NCBI GenBank assembly: GCA_029931535.1
Contig: JAQPZY010001670.1
Location: forward strand, 620,001 to 684,000
DNA from: Margaritifera margaritifera
Taxonomy: Eukaryota; Mollusca; Bivalvia; Unionida; Margaritiferidae
DNA length: 64,000 bases
Direction of reading: 5' to 3'
Position numbers and translations under genes: made by a program. Positions 36,137 through 45,916 of the stretch are shown here, in pieces (the first letter of the stretch is position 1; every line of letters starts with the position of its first letter). Below the pieces are notes generated by a model. That model did not search any database. It was not told where the DNA came from and saw nothing but the letters and a program-made list of their open reading frames with translations.

Positions 36137-36245
36137 GAGCGACATGTAAGTATTGCATAATTAAAATCAGTTTACCCCCCCCCCCCCAAAAAAAAATTTT
36201 AATATCAGCAATTACTTATCCTGTCACTATTGCTTAGCTGAATTT
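36137..36245. repeat. DIRS internal complementary region
   Basis: First half (agcgacatgtaagtattgca ... aaaatcagtttacccc) is the inverse complement of the outer left end at 35890-35935. The second half (tttaatatcagcaattactt-atcctgtcactattg) is the inverse complement of the outer right end at 41685-41730. The homopolymer joint is c13a9. It is the template for joining ends in the circular intermediate model for DIRS (known). Confidence 0.85.
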
Positions 36246-36333
36246 GTCAGTTAGAGGGGAGGCTGATGCTCTAATTAAACTGATCAAAAACAGAGAAAAT
36301 GTAATGTATTCATTATAGAGGGAGAGGTACATC

Positions 36334-37260
36334 TTATAGAAGGTTGGTGTCTCTCTGAGCCACATGTTGTGCTGCAACAATGGGCTTCAGAGAAAAAATG
36401 CCTGTGCTCTGTTGTGCTAATGAGCGGAGATAAAAGGAGGAGAATGTAGTATGGGAACGCCAGAAGGCTGCCTTCATGATGTTCTCTAAGGGGGAGTGAT
36501 TAATGCAGGCCCATGAGGCAGTAATGGCTAGAACCTCATGGGCTTTTAGTTTCATAAAGGAAAGATCTCGATCAGTAATGGACTGATACGCTCAATTGAT
36601 TGTAGTGACAATCCACGAGGAGATAGTAGCAGCTGATATGTCCACAGAGCCCTTAAGAGGAAGGAAGAGACGTTTCCTACCCTTCCTTTATCCTTTGGAG
36701 GCATTAAGATAGAAATGGAGGACCCTCACGGGGCATAAGAGTCTATCTGGATCATCCCCTGCACAGATTTGACTTAAACTGGGGATCTCTATAGGTAGTG
36801 GAGCTACCGAAGGTAACTGATTTTTAGCAAGAAATCCTGGTTGGCAAAGGAGGGAGACAGAATCGTAATTCCCGTTAAACCCGAGACAGCCAGTGTCAAT
36901 AGACAAGGCATGAATCGCAGATGCGAGAGCGAGTAGGAACAGTCTTGAGTGTGAGGTCCTGAAAGGAGACTTCGCTCAATGGTTCATAGGGGGTTTTGGT
37001 TAAAGACCACAAAACACAAGAAAGATTCCATCTGGGCATAAGAGAGCGCGAGACGGGTCTCTGGAGCTCAAAGTACTTAATAAGATCGGCAAGGTACGAA
37101 TCTGAACCGACTGCCATGCCCTGAGAGAATTAAAGTGTGTTGGAGATGGCAGCTCGATAACCCTTGATAGCGGATACTGAACATCTTTTGGTCTCAAAAA
37201 GGAACAAAGGAAATCAGCAATGGAAGCGGTGAAGAGACCATTCCTTGGGGATGGCACAAC
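36334..37260 (-). pseudogene. DIRS tyrosine recombinase, broken
   Basis: Recognisable in pieces on the minus strand in order. Around 37117-37260 there is a GYRAAIS-like segment. Then come 36896-37117 (RWNLSCVLWSLTKTPYEPL, LTLKTV), 36688-36906 (FLAKNQLP, LLCPVRVLHFYL) and 36334-36555 (AHEVLAITASWA, WRSHTTFSSFYLR). In DIRS recombinases the AHEVR segment supplies the H-x-x-R catalytic pair; here R is replaced by L. The terminal tyrosine region FYLR is kept. Several stops and frame changes separate the pieces. The enzyme would integrate the circular DNA intermediate; this copy cannot. Confidence 0.8.
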
Positions 37261-37342
37261 CTGTCCTGGACAGGCTGTCCACTAATACATTCTTCTTGCC
37301 CGGAATCTGGCAAACTCGGTTTGTGATGTCCTCGGAGGCTGC

Positions 37343-37690
37343 CTACAGGAGGAGGTTCCAGACCTCCACATAGAGAGAAGGGGCATGTGTGCCTCCCTGA
37401 CATTGTATATACACTATGACGGATGTGTTGTCTGAGGAGACCATGATGCAGCGACCCCTTACTCTGTCGATGCATCCTTGCAATGCTAGAAATACTGCTT
37501 TCATTTCTAGGTTGTTGATGTGGAGGGATAATTCGGCCCGAGTCCAAAGACCCTGGAGAATTATGCCCTCCGGTTCAAAAGGAGCACCCCAACCAGAATC
37601 TGACGTGTCGGCAAACAGATAAGAGTGGGGGTCAGGTGCATGCATTGGGACCCAAGCCAGGAATCTGTCCCGATTCATCCACCAGAACAA
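37343..37690 (-). pseudogene. DIRS RNase H domain
   Basis: 115-codon frame with LFADTSDSGWGAP (first catalytic Asp), INNLEMKAVFLAL (Glu) and VSSDNTSVIVYIQCQGGT (Asp), the three-part RNase H signature of DIRS and other retroelements. A stop follows. After it, in frame, come NVLVDSLSR and EWSL, the ADxLSR region that normally continues the protein. A frame change separates it from the RT. A fragment at 37632-37826 (LVHLGCLHMRPLQ) is the RT-RNase H linker in another frame. Confidence 0.85.
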
Positions 37691-37860
37691 GTGGTGGTGA
37701 AAGTCCAGTCCTAGTGGGATCGGGGTTGATAGAAAATCTGTGTGGTTTCCACCTTGCGAGGAGGAGGAACTGTAGAGGGCGCATATGGAGACATCCTAAA
37801 TGAACCAAGTCGGCAGCGGCGTTCAAGGTTCCAAGGGTGAGCAGATAGCGATGTTTTTGT

Positions 37861-38640
37861 TCATAGCACCTCTAGAAGAGCCAGGATTCGATCTATCTGA
37901 TCCAGTGGAACCCGGACCAAGTTCTGGTTTGTGAGGAAGTTCATCCCCACATAAACAAAGTCTTGTGATGGAATGATTTCTGACTTCTCAAGGTTTGGTA
38001 AAAGACCCAACCGCGTTATGGCGGACGAAGAACGGAACAGATCCTGATGAAGGGACTGAACCTGAACATTGTGGATCTGCCAGTCGTCAAAATACTGGAG
38101 AATCGGTGTTCCCAGTAATCGAAGGTAGGCCGCCACCACTCCCATCATTCGGGTAAAGACTCTGGGTGCGGAAGAGATTCCGAACGGCAGAACCTGGAAT
38201 TGAAAAACTTCCTGGTCTAAGCAAAACCAGAGATATTTACAGTGTGGAGGAAAAATCAGGATGTGCAAGTAGGCATCCAGAAGGTCGATGGTGACTGCCC
38301 AATCGGACGGACGAAGTGCGTTCTGAATCAATGAGGTCGTCTCCATCTTGAAAGGTTCTTCCAGAAGAAACTGGTTGAGTGGGGAGAGATCGATTATGAT
38401 CCGAAATTTCCCATTTTTCTTGGTGACCAGGAAGATTTGGGAGTAGAAGGCAAACGACTGATCATTCAGGACCCTCTCGACTGCCCCCTTTTGCAATAGG
38501 GTGTGCACCTCTTCCCTCAATTTCCCCAGATTGGACTGGGGAAATAGAATGGGGGTCCTTGACAGCGGGGGTTGTTCTCGAAACTGGAGTTGATAACCCT
38601 CGTTCACAATGGAGAGGACCCACCCATCGTCCGGAGACAT
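37861..38640 (-). CDS. DIRS reverse transcriptase, 259-codon open frame
   Basis: Contains the fingers motif FYSQIFLVTKKNGKFRIIID (residues 65-84), the first catalytic Asp in VTIDLLDAYLH (about 119), LPFGISSAPRVFT (151-163) and the active-site box YFDD followed by W (183-187). DIRS elements typically show Y-x-D-D-W, so the core is intact. The frame ends at TGA where the linker would begin; the continuation is in another frame. It copies the element's RNA into DNA (known for the family). Part of a Pol ORF downstream of Gag on the minus strand. Confidence 0.9.
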   Translation of the reverse strand: MSPDDGWVLSIVNEGYQLQFREQPPLSRTPILFPQSNLGKLREEVHTLLQKGAVERVLNDQSFAFYSQIFLVTKKNGKFRIIIDLSPLNQFLLEEPFKMETTSLIQNALRPSDWAVTIDLLDAYLHILIFPPHCKYLWFCLDQEVFQFQVLPFGISSAPRVFTRMMGVVAAYLRLLGTPILQYFDDWQIHNVQVQSLHQDLFRSSSAITRLGLLPNLEKSEIIPSQDFVYVGMNFLTNQNLVRVPLDQIDRILALLEVL

Positions 38641-38678
38641 TCGGGAGGGGGATGCATGGCAGGAGAGGGGTTAGATCC

Positions 38679-40802
38679 CTACGGCTGTCCCCCCCTTTCC
38701 TCTAGTGGGAAAGGAAGGAGGATTATAGAACTTCCTCTTTTGGGGTCTGCGGTGACCTTGACGCCATGGACCCGATGGACGAGGAGGTCTAGTTTGAGGT
38801 TGCAGCTTGAGCTGGAGTTGCGTCTGATTGAATAACTTGGCAGAAAGCCCTTAGGGCGATTCACATTAACACGCTTCCTGGCCGATTGCGATGGGCCAGG
38901 AGTTAATGTAAAGGATCGATGTTGATGATCCAGCAAGTCTTGATAAGCCACAGTTGGTATGAGGCCCCCAAGAGGGTCTCGGCTTCTAGCGGAGCAGCCC
39001 TTAGAAGGTCTTTACTGTGGCTAAGTAAGACCTTCGAGGAGTCCAATGCAACATCCCGACGGATGTGCAGAAATTCCGCCAATAAAGCCATTGCAACAGA
39101 CAGCACATGCCGGGACGTCTTGACCACCACTTCCAGCATGCATTGTAATGCGGCTGGATTCAAGGAGGCCTCTCTCAGCATACTAAATGCAGCTGCTGAG
39201 AATAGATCGGAATGCAACACAATGGTTAAAAGTAACCAGGTTTTCTGCTCCATGGCATCGATTGTTTTAATTGGAAGGCAAGCCCAGGCTCCCATAGAAA
39301 TGCCCACTTTGGCCACCTCAGCATCCAATTGGGGAAGTTTGGTCAGCCACTTTGGGGAATGTATCCTGTAACTGGCAGAAGAGACCAGGGGTCTCAATGT
39401 CGAGGGAGGGATGAACCACCCTCGAAGTTGCCGAGCTACGTTTTGGCCTAGTGAAAGCCTCAGTGAGAGTTCCTCAATCATTGGAGAAGCAAGAGGTCTG
39501 GTTGTGTTTGCTCCCCGGAGATCTTTTCCATAATGGTAAGGATCTTTTTGGATTGTGTGCCACATGGTTTGGGGCACAATTCCGGGGGTAAGAGGACCAG
39601 ACCTATTCCTCCACTTCCAACTGAGAGGAAGAGGTGGTCCTGAGAGGTGTCAATGCCACTGTTTCTGTCTCTAACTCATTAGAGTCAACGAGAATAGAGA
39701 CAACATCGTCATCATCTGGTATACTCTGAGTTGGAGAGTGGGTGGGCATCGCTATGTCCCTCGATGGTGGAGGGGGCACAGGAGCACTCTGCACCATGGC
39801 CTGTAGTTCAGTGTGAGTTCCAGTGGGGAGGCCAGACCGCCTGTCTACGCTGGATGATGTGACACCTCTAGCCTTCCGCAATGGAGTCACCTGGTGATGA
39901 GGTGATGGCGGGACACGAGCCGCAGCATCACCTCGACTGTGAGGGCAAGGTCCAGTAGCCCTCGGGGGGCATAGTGGACCAAGGGCCTTGAGGTGGAGGG
40001 CCCCACATCCCATAAGGATTCATTGGGATAATAGGGTGGGCAGGGATGCCGATCCGTTCCCCTTCCCTAGTCTGAGCCCAGTGGGCAGACTCCCAATCCT
40101 GCACAGGATGGGACAGTACAGGGGGGTACTCAGACCATACCCAATCCCCATACCGTAAGGTCGATGAGTGATAATCAGAGTGGAAATCATCTTTGACTGT
40201 TATATCACTACCCCAAAAGTGATGGGAGCAATGCATCACCTCACAAGTGGGAGGGAGCAACATGCTACCATGAACATGAGATGTGCTGCATTGCTCCACC
40301 TCCCTAAAGAGAGGGAGCAGTTCGCTGTCGCAATGCTCTACCTCCCAAACAGGAGGGCAGAACCTGCTGTTGCAGTGCTCAAACTCCCTAATGGGAGTGT
40401 GCAACCCGCCGTTGAGGTTCTCTACCTCCCTAATGGGAGGGCACAACCCACTGTTGCAGTGCTCTACTTTCCTACTCTACTTCCCTGAGAAGTGTTCGTC
40501 TTCTCCACCCTGTGGGGAGGAGGCGATTGACTCCTCGAACGTCCAGTCCCTCCTTCTGGAGGTCCTAAAAGGTGAGACCTAACAGTGAATCCAGAAAAAT
40601 ATGAAGATGTGGTGGAGGGCATATTCTTGCATCCTCGATAAGTACGTCTAGAATCAACCAGATTCTAGGTGCCAGAAGGCCATAAATCAGAAAGTGTGCA
40701 ACGATTTTTTCGTGTGCACTTGGAGCACTTTATGCAGTCTGGGTGAGTATCCCAAGAGCCCTTCTTGTGGCCAGACTTCACCACAGACTGTCCTGACATT
40801 AT
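38679..40802 (-). pseudogene. DIRS Gag-like region, broken into several frames
   Basis: Starts near an ATG (MSGQ...) at about 40800, soon followed by a Cys cluster CIKCSKCTRKNRC with a Trp, a mark of DIRS Gag N-termini as I know them. Then frames at 39928-40446 (Cys/Glu-rich tandem repeats), 39603-40013 (Pro/Thr/Ser-rich linker), 38903-39577 (224 codons, helical capsid-like, with HIRRDVALDSS and LLRAAPLEAETLLG) and 38679-38951 (basic Gln/Arg/Ser-rich end). Frame overlaps imply at least three indels. The plus-strand ORF 38919-39371 is its antisense shadow. Confidence 0.65.
40246..40470 (-). repeat. 42 bp tandem repeats inside DIRS Gag
   Basis: Four to five copies of ctctacctccctaatgggag then ggcacaacccactgttgcag-tg. 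They encode a 14-residue unit with a conserved R-E-V/F-E-H-C core on the minus strand. Unit length divisible by three keeps the frame, so the expansion may have happened while Gag was functional. Confidence 0.75.
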
Positions 40803-40904
40803 TCTGATAGAAGAGAAGTAATGACAATATTTGATAAATGTCACGCTAAACTCACCTTGTTGTGTCATGCTAAACTAACCTGGTTGTATTTAGTGCATAC
40901 CGCG

Positions 40905-41055
40905 TACACTACTGTGTATGCACTACGTACCTGCATGCATGAGGTAAATGAGAGATTTTACCTCGTAGAAGTACCATGTACACCACTGTATGCACTACGT
41001 ACCTGTATGCACAAGGTAAATGATAGATTTGACCTCATAGAAATAAACCTGTCTT
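40905..41055. repeat. Direct duplication of about 75 bp
   Basis: gcactacgtacctgcatgca ... gaggtaaatgagagatttta and gcactacgtacctgtatgca ... aaggtaaatgatagatttga. Lies in the DIRS 5' untranslated region (minus strand). Confidence 0.7.
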
Positions 41056-41539
41056 TTTTCCTGTTGAAAAAATAACATATTTCACACTGTGAAATTTATT
41101 AAAGAACATGCAGAGATATATGCAATGACCACACAATACGTGGTGCAGACATTAATAACATATGTAAAAATTTACCGATAATGGTCACATTTTTTCTTTT
41201 CTTACAAAGAGCGTGAGGAATACGCTGTCCTCTATGTTAGGCAGGGCCTGTTGTTTATTTTATAAAAACACACAGACTTACCCGTACCTCAGTTGTATTT
41301 TATCAGTAAATTATGTGAGTGTTTCCACCCGTAAGGGGTGGAATACAAGAGATAACCTTGGAGGCCCCTTAAAGAACTTAGTTCTAAAAAAATGGGGAAA
41401 GTTTACAATACAGAATTTTAAATTATGGAATGGATAGTGCCACACTAAGACTTATTATGAACTGCAGAAGGCGACCGCTAATGCAGTAATTGCTACAGGC
41501 ACAATTTCTCTTGTGCTGTCTTCTTCAGGAACGTCTACA

Positions 41540-41730
41540 CAGTATGGCATCCGTGAAAAAGATGACTATTTAGACAAGCCTGAACGAGGCACAGACTGGA
41601 ATGCAAAGGTCATACTAACATTTTTCTCCACTCTGTGGGAGGATGTATTCACATCGAACGGACGGTGATTTTCGGCACGAATTAGAATAGCTAAACAATA
41701 GCGACAGGATAAGTAATTGCTGCTATTAAA
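41540..41730. repeat. DIRS right inverted terminal repeat
   Basis: Inverse of 35885-36095: aggcacagactggaatgcaa, tttttctccactctgtggga, gatgtattcacatcgaacgg and aatagctaaacaatagcgac. Ends about 41730 (gctgctattaaa). Confidence 0.85.
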
Positions 41731-41815
41731 TGGTATTTCTCATCTGTTGCAATACACTCTGCAGGTAATGCAAAAATTTTGGAATTCCTAATTCAAATTC
41801 AAAATTTCAAGATAC

Positions 41816-41977
41816 CTCCATGCCACTGTCCATCCCTGGTTCTATTGCGCCCTCGACGGTGGCTATGCCCATGCCTCCTGAAATCCCCAAGACCAAATAG
41901 GGCATGCAGAGGTTCATGTCCGCGGGGTGTACACTTCCAGCCAACTCCAACTACAACAACCAGAAGAACTCCTAAAC
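41816..41977 (-). CDS. Gene A, transmembrane exon
   Basis: 162 nt minus-strand exon. Acceptor CATGTGTTTCAG precedes 41977, and donor GGAG|GTATCT follows 41816. The phase-1 frame is open throughout (2 nt, 53 codons, 1 nt). The first residues LGVLLVVVVGVGW form a membrane span (its start may lie in the previous exon). Then KCTPRGHEPLHALFG and a strongly basic His/Arg/Gly stretch ending RTRDGQWHG form the stop-transfer and juxtamembrane segment. The phase-1 donor joins the phase-1 acceptor of 21699-22333, creating a Gly codon at the joint and leading directly into the PPxY tail. Too short for ORF-length criteria, but GC-rich amid AT-rich repeats. The intron to the next exon is about 19.5 kb. Family not named. 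Confidence 0.8.
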
Positions 41978-42098
41978 CTGAAACACATGGAAAATGCTGT
42001 AGCAGGATAAAATTAAATAAAATTTATTTAGGTTCTGTTTTTTATGGATTCACATATCACCAAGTTTATATCACTAAGATTTTGCTATCATTATGTTC

Positions 42099-42563
42099 GA
42101 CAAACAAGTACATAATTCTGTCATTGATGAAATAATGGAAAACAAGTACATAATTCTGTCACTGATGAAGTAATGGACAAACAAGTACATAATTCTGTCA
42201 CTGATGAAGTAATGGACAAACAAGTACATAATTCTATCATTGATGAAATAATGGACAAACAAGTACATAACTCTGTCATTGATGAAGTAATGGACAAACA
42301 AGTACATAATTCTGTCACTGATGAAGTAATGGACAAACAAGTACATAATTCTGTCACTGATGAAGTAATGGACAAACAAGTACATAATTCTGTCACTGAT
42401 GAAGTAATGGACAAACAAGTACATAATTCTGTCACTGATGAAGTAATGGACAAACAAGTACATAATTCTGTCATTGATGAAATAATGGACAAACAAGTAC
42501 ATAATTCTGTCATTGATGAAGTAATGGACAAACAAGTACATAATTCTGTCACTGATGAAGTAA
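42099..42563. repeat. Minisatellite, 39 bp unit, 12 copies
   Basis: Unit gacaaacaagtacataattc then tgtcactgatgaagtaatg; variant copies carry cattgatgaaata. The second copy is one base shorter, the rest are in register. As 39 = 13 codons, several frames stay open on both strands (plus 42173-42577, minus 42074-42733). The plus frame repeats MDKQVHNSVTDEV with V-T/V-I and V/I changes. It sits about 120 bp on the intron side of the gene A transmembrane-exon acceptor. I regard it as intronic, not coding. Confidence 0.9.
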
Positions 42564-42898
42564 AAGATTCTGACTGAACTTATGAATGATTGGTCTTTCA
42601 AGTCAATCTTCATTCCCTCAGAGCATGATGTACCAAGGGATGATTCTGGTAAACAAGAATTTATGGTAATCAGGTTTAAATTTAGAAGAACTTGTCCGTT
42701 ATAACTGTGAAAGTGAACAAAATATGTAAACAAAATTACATCTCTTTAAGTAAATGAATTGTTACATACCGATAATTCACATACAAGCATTTTAAAAAGG
42801 GCAGCCTCAGCAAAACTGCATTCCAACTCCCTATTTTTCTGCCCACAATGGAGTAATTCCTTGTGATGTCATGCTCAATATATCTTACCCAATGTGTA

Positions 42899-43036
42899 CA
42901 GCACAACCTGTCTCGAGATACTGAAATAACTGGTCTCTCAAGACATTATACAACACAGTTGATCCATTCATGAAAATTGTGGTCTATCATGACAGACGGT
43001 CTTCCAAAACAGCAGTCTTTCAAGTCTGTTTTACTG
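42899..43036. mobile_element. Small TIR MITE, 138 bp, TA-flanked
   Basis: Left CAGCACAACCTGTCTCGA and right end inverse CAGTAAAACAGACTTGAA, between TA at 42897-42898 and 43037-43038. The interior contains inverted words gtctctcaaga / gtctttcaag. Type of ends: Tc1/mariner-pogo. Confidence 0.6.
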
Positions 43037-43112
43037 TATTTCTTAGATTTTCATAAATCTCCATTAAAATTACAAGCAAAACAAAATAAATGTATGAATT
43101 TTACTTGGACTT

Positions 43113-44057
43113 CCTAATTAGTAAATCCAGTTTCAAATGTTTCAAGCTGTTAATTTAAAGCTGCACTCTTGTTTGCCTAATTAGTAAATCCAGTTTCAAA
43201 TGTTTCAAGCTGTTAATTTAAAGCTGCACTCTTGTTTGCCTAATTAGTAAATCCAGTTTCAAATGTTTCAAGCTGTTAATTTAAAGCTGCACTCTTGTTT
43301 GCCTAATTAGTAAATCCAGTTTCAAATGTTTCAAGCTGTTAATTTAAAGCTGCACTCTTGTTTGCCTAATTAGTAAATCCAGTTTCAAATGTTTCAAGCT
43401 GTTAATTTAAAGCTGCACTCTTGTTTGCCTAATTAGTAAATCCAGTTTCAAATGTTTCAAGCTGTTAATTTAAAGCTGCACTCTTGTTTGCCTAATTAGT
43501 AAATCCAGTTTCAAATGTTTCAAGCTGTTAATTTAAAGCTGCACTCTTGTTTGCCTAATTAGTAAATCCAGTTTCAAATGTTTCAAGCTGTTAATTTAAA
43601 GCTGCACTCTTGTTTGCCTAATTAGTAAATCCAGTTTCAAATGTTTCAAGCTGTTAATTTAAAGCTGCACTCTTGTTTGCCTAATTAGTAAATCCAGTTT
43701 CAAATGTTTCAAGCTGTTAATTTAAAGCTGCACTCTTGTTTGCCTAATTAGTAAATCCAGTTTCAAATGTTTCAAGCTGTTAATTTAAAGCTGCACTCTT
43801 GTTTGCCTAATTAGTAAATCCAGTTTCAAATGTTTCAAGCTGTTAATTTAAAGCTGCACTCTTGTTTGCCTAATTAGTAAATCCAGTTTCAAATGTTTCA
43901 AGCTGTTAATTTAAAGCTGCACTCTTGTTTGCCTAATTAGTAAATCCAGTTTCAAATGTTTCAAGCTGTTAATTTAAAGCTGCACTCTTGTTTGCCTAAT
44001 TAGTAAATCCAGTTTCAAATGTTTCAAGCTGTTAATTTAAAGCTGCACTCTTGTTTG
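43113..44057. repeat. Minisatellite, 63 bp unit, exactly 15 copies, apparently identical
   Basis: Unit cctaattagtaaatccagtt, tcaaatgtttcaagctgtta, atttaaagctgcactcttgt, ttg. By eye every copy has the same sequence, unlike all other arrays in the window. It lies in the intron upstream of the gene A transmembrane exon. The unit contains stop codons, so it does not code. Confidence 0.95.
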
Positions 44058-44441
44058 TCAGACCAAGGGGATAGCTACTGTGACTGGAAAAGGGATCTTA
44101 GCCTGTCAATTGAAGATGAAAATATCATCCATCTAGAATTACATTTTTCAGGAGAAAATTGCTTTATTTAAGAACCTGTCATGATTTTAAAATACTTTAT
44201 TTTCATATCATGGTTTATGTACATTAAGACTGGCACTTTATTTTCATACTCTGGCTTATGTACATTAGGACAGGCACAAGAACCCACACACAACTGCCAC
44301 CATCATTCCCTGCATACTGTTTGTGATCTCTCTTATATTCCATATATGTGTCATTACTGAATATAAATCTTATAGCAAAAATGGAAATAGTACAAGCAAT
44401 AAGTAGTGTACATGTATTATGCAATCAAAATTATCAAACTA
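44058..44441. other. No gene seen
   Basis: Includes a short duplication (ggtttatgtacattaagac-tggcactttattttcata / ggcttatgtacattaggac) near 44210-44275; otherwise featureless. Confidence 0.4.
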
Positions 44442-44620
44442 CAGTCAACCTATGCAGCCTCCTTTGTAAAACCACCACCTCTACAAGACAGTCACATTGT
44501 TCATGACTCAAAATAATACATTCCATATATTCAAAATCAACCTCCTTACAACAGTCACTTTATATGACACTCAGATTTAGCTTATTCGAATTATGTGTCT
44601 TTCTTATGCAGGTTTCACTG
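44442..44620. mobile_element. Small TIR MITE, 179 bp, TA-flanked
   Basis: Left CAGTCAACCTATGCAGCC; right end inverse CAGTGAAACCTGCATAAG. TA at 44440-44441 and 44621-44622. Shares the CAGT..AACCT terminus with the element at 42899, so probably the same broad family. Confidence 0.55.
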
Positions 44621-44689
44621 TATCTAGACACTGTCTGGCAATATGAATGGTCAAGTGATGTTGATTGATCAAAGTCTGACAAGCAAATT

Positions 44690-45660
44690 CTAGGAACTGA
44701 TGTTCCCCACCTTACATGGGTCTCATCAATATCAAGCTGCCATTTTTAAAAAATGGGTGAAATGCAATTATAATTAAGGGAGTTACTGTACTGAAACAAA
44801 AGTAAGTGGATCTGACAATAAAGACTTATAACACTGCTAAACAATGATGTAGAACATGGACAATCAAACTCAGCCAAGGTCCCATCAATATCGATCAATA
44901 TACTTAATTGGATTAAAATCAAATAATAGTCAAGGGATTTACTGTGCGGAAATTAAAGTGGGTGGGTCTGATATTCATGGGCTATAACTCTTGCCAAACA
45001 CAGATGTAAAATGCTGACAATCAAACTCAGCCAAGGGTACTGCATACCAAATTCAGTTGAAATCCAATAATAAATATGGGAGTCATTATGCAGAAACAAA
45101 AGTTGGTGGGTCCAACAATCAGTGTATATAACTCTGCTAAACAATGACACAGAATATTGACAATTCAACTCAGCCAAGGTTTCATCAATATCTAGCTGCA
45201 TACCCAATTTGGTTTAAATCAAAATATAATTAAGGGAGTTATTGTGCAGAAACTAAAGTGAGTGGGTCTGACAATCAAAGTGAGTGGGTCTGACAATCAA
45301 AGTGAGTGGGTCTGACAATCAAAGTGAGTGGGTCAGACAACTGAAGGCTATAATTCTGCTGAACATTGATGCAGAATGCTGACAATCAAACTTGGTCAAG
45401 CCTTCATCAATATTAAGCTGCAAAAAAAATTTGGTTTACAAATAAATCTAATAATAATTAAGGGAGTTACTATGCAGTAACAAAAGTGGGTAGGTCTGAT
45501 GATCAGGGGATATAACTCTGCTAAACGATGATGTCGAATTCTGATAATTGAACTCCGCTAAGGTCTCATCAAGATCTAACTGCATACCAAATCTGGTTTA
45601 AATCAAATAATAATTAAGGAAGTTATTGTGCAGAAATAATAAAAGTAGGATAAACATAAG
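44690..45660 (+). repeat. Tandem-core array, family 3, third locus
   Basis: About six units of about 150 bp: atcaaactcagccaaggtct, catcaatatcaagctgcata, ccaaatttggtttaaatcaa, ataataattaagggagttac, tgtgcagaaacaaaagtggg and tgggtctgacaatca. Within it 45241-45335 has four copies of a 22 bp unit agtgagtgggtctgacaatcaa, a recent local expansion. Confidence 0.65.
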
Positions 45661-45916
45661 AAACAATGGATGGACAGGCCGAATTTAATGTCCTCCCACC
45701 CCCCACCCCCAATTTCTTTGAAAAGTGGGACACAAAAGGAAAGATCTCTTTGTTATAACTATTTATTTGATTTCCTAAATCTATACACATGAGAGCTGAG
45801 CATGTACTTGTACAAATATGGAGTCTGTCATGGTACAGTGTGGTAGAGATTGTATTGTTTAAACACTTGATCAATGTATGTCTTTATTGCCTGCCTGCAC
45901 TTTGATATTATTACCC

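Larger units (their letters stand above)
35885..41730 (-). mobile_element. DIRS-type tyrosine-recombinase retrotransposon, decayed
   Basis: Minus-strand element with Gag-like, RT, RNase H and tyrosine recombinase regions in the expected order. It has inverted terminal repeats (35885-36095 and 41540-41730) and an internal complementary region (36137-36245) that carries the complements of both outer ends. These are the defining structural marks of DIRS elements (known). Coding regions are broken by frame shifts and stops, so it is inactive. GC is clearly higher than in its flanks. Its right end lies about 85 bp from the splice donor of the gene A transmembrane exon (41816). Confidence 0.9.

Noticed and set aside
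36169..36200. Poly(C)/poly(A) junction as an assembly gap or vector joint
   Set aside because: It sits exactly at the joint expected in a DIRS internal complementary region.
38919..39371. 150-codon plus-strand ORF
   Set aside because: Antisense shadow of the DIRS Gag-like frame on the minus strand.
42074..42733. 219-codon minus-strand ORF of repeated FISDRIMYLFVHY units
   Set aside because: It is the open frame of the 39 bp minisatellite; no splice, promoter or domain evidence.
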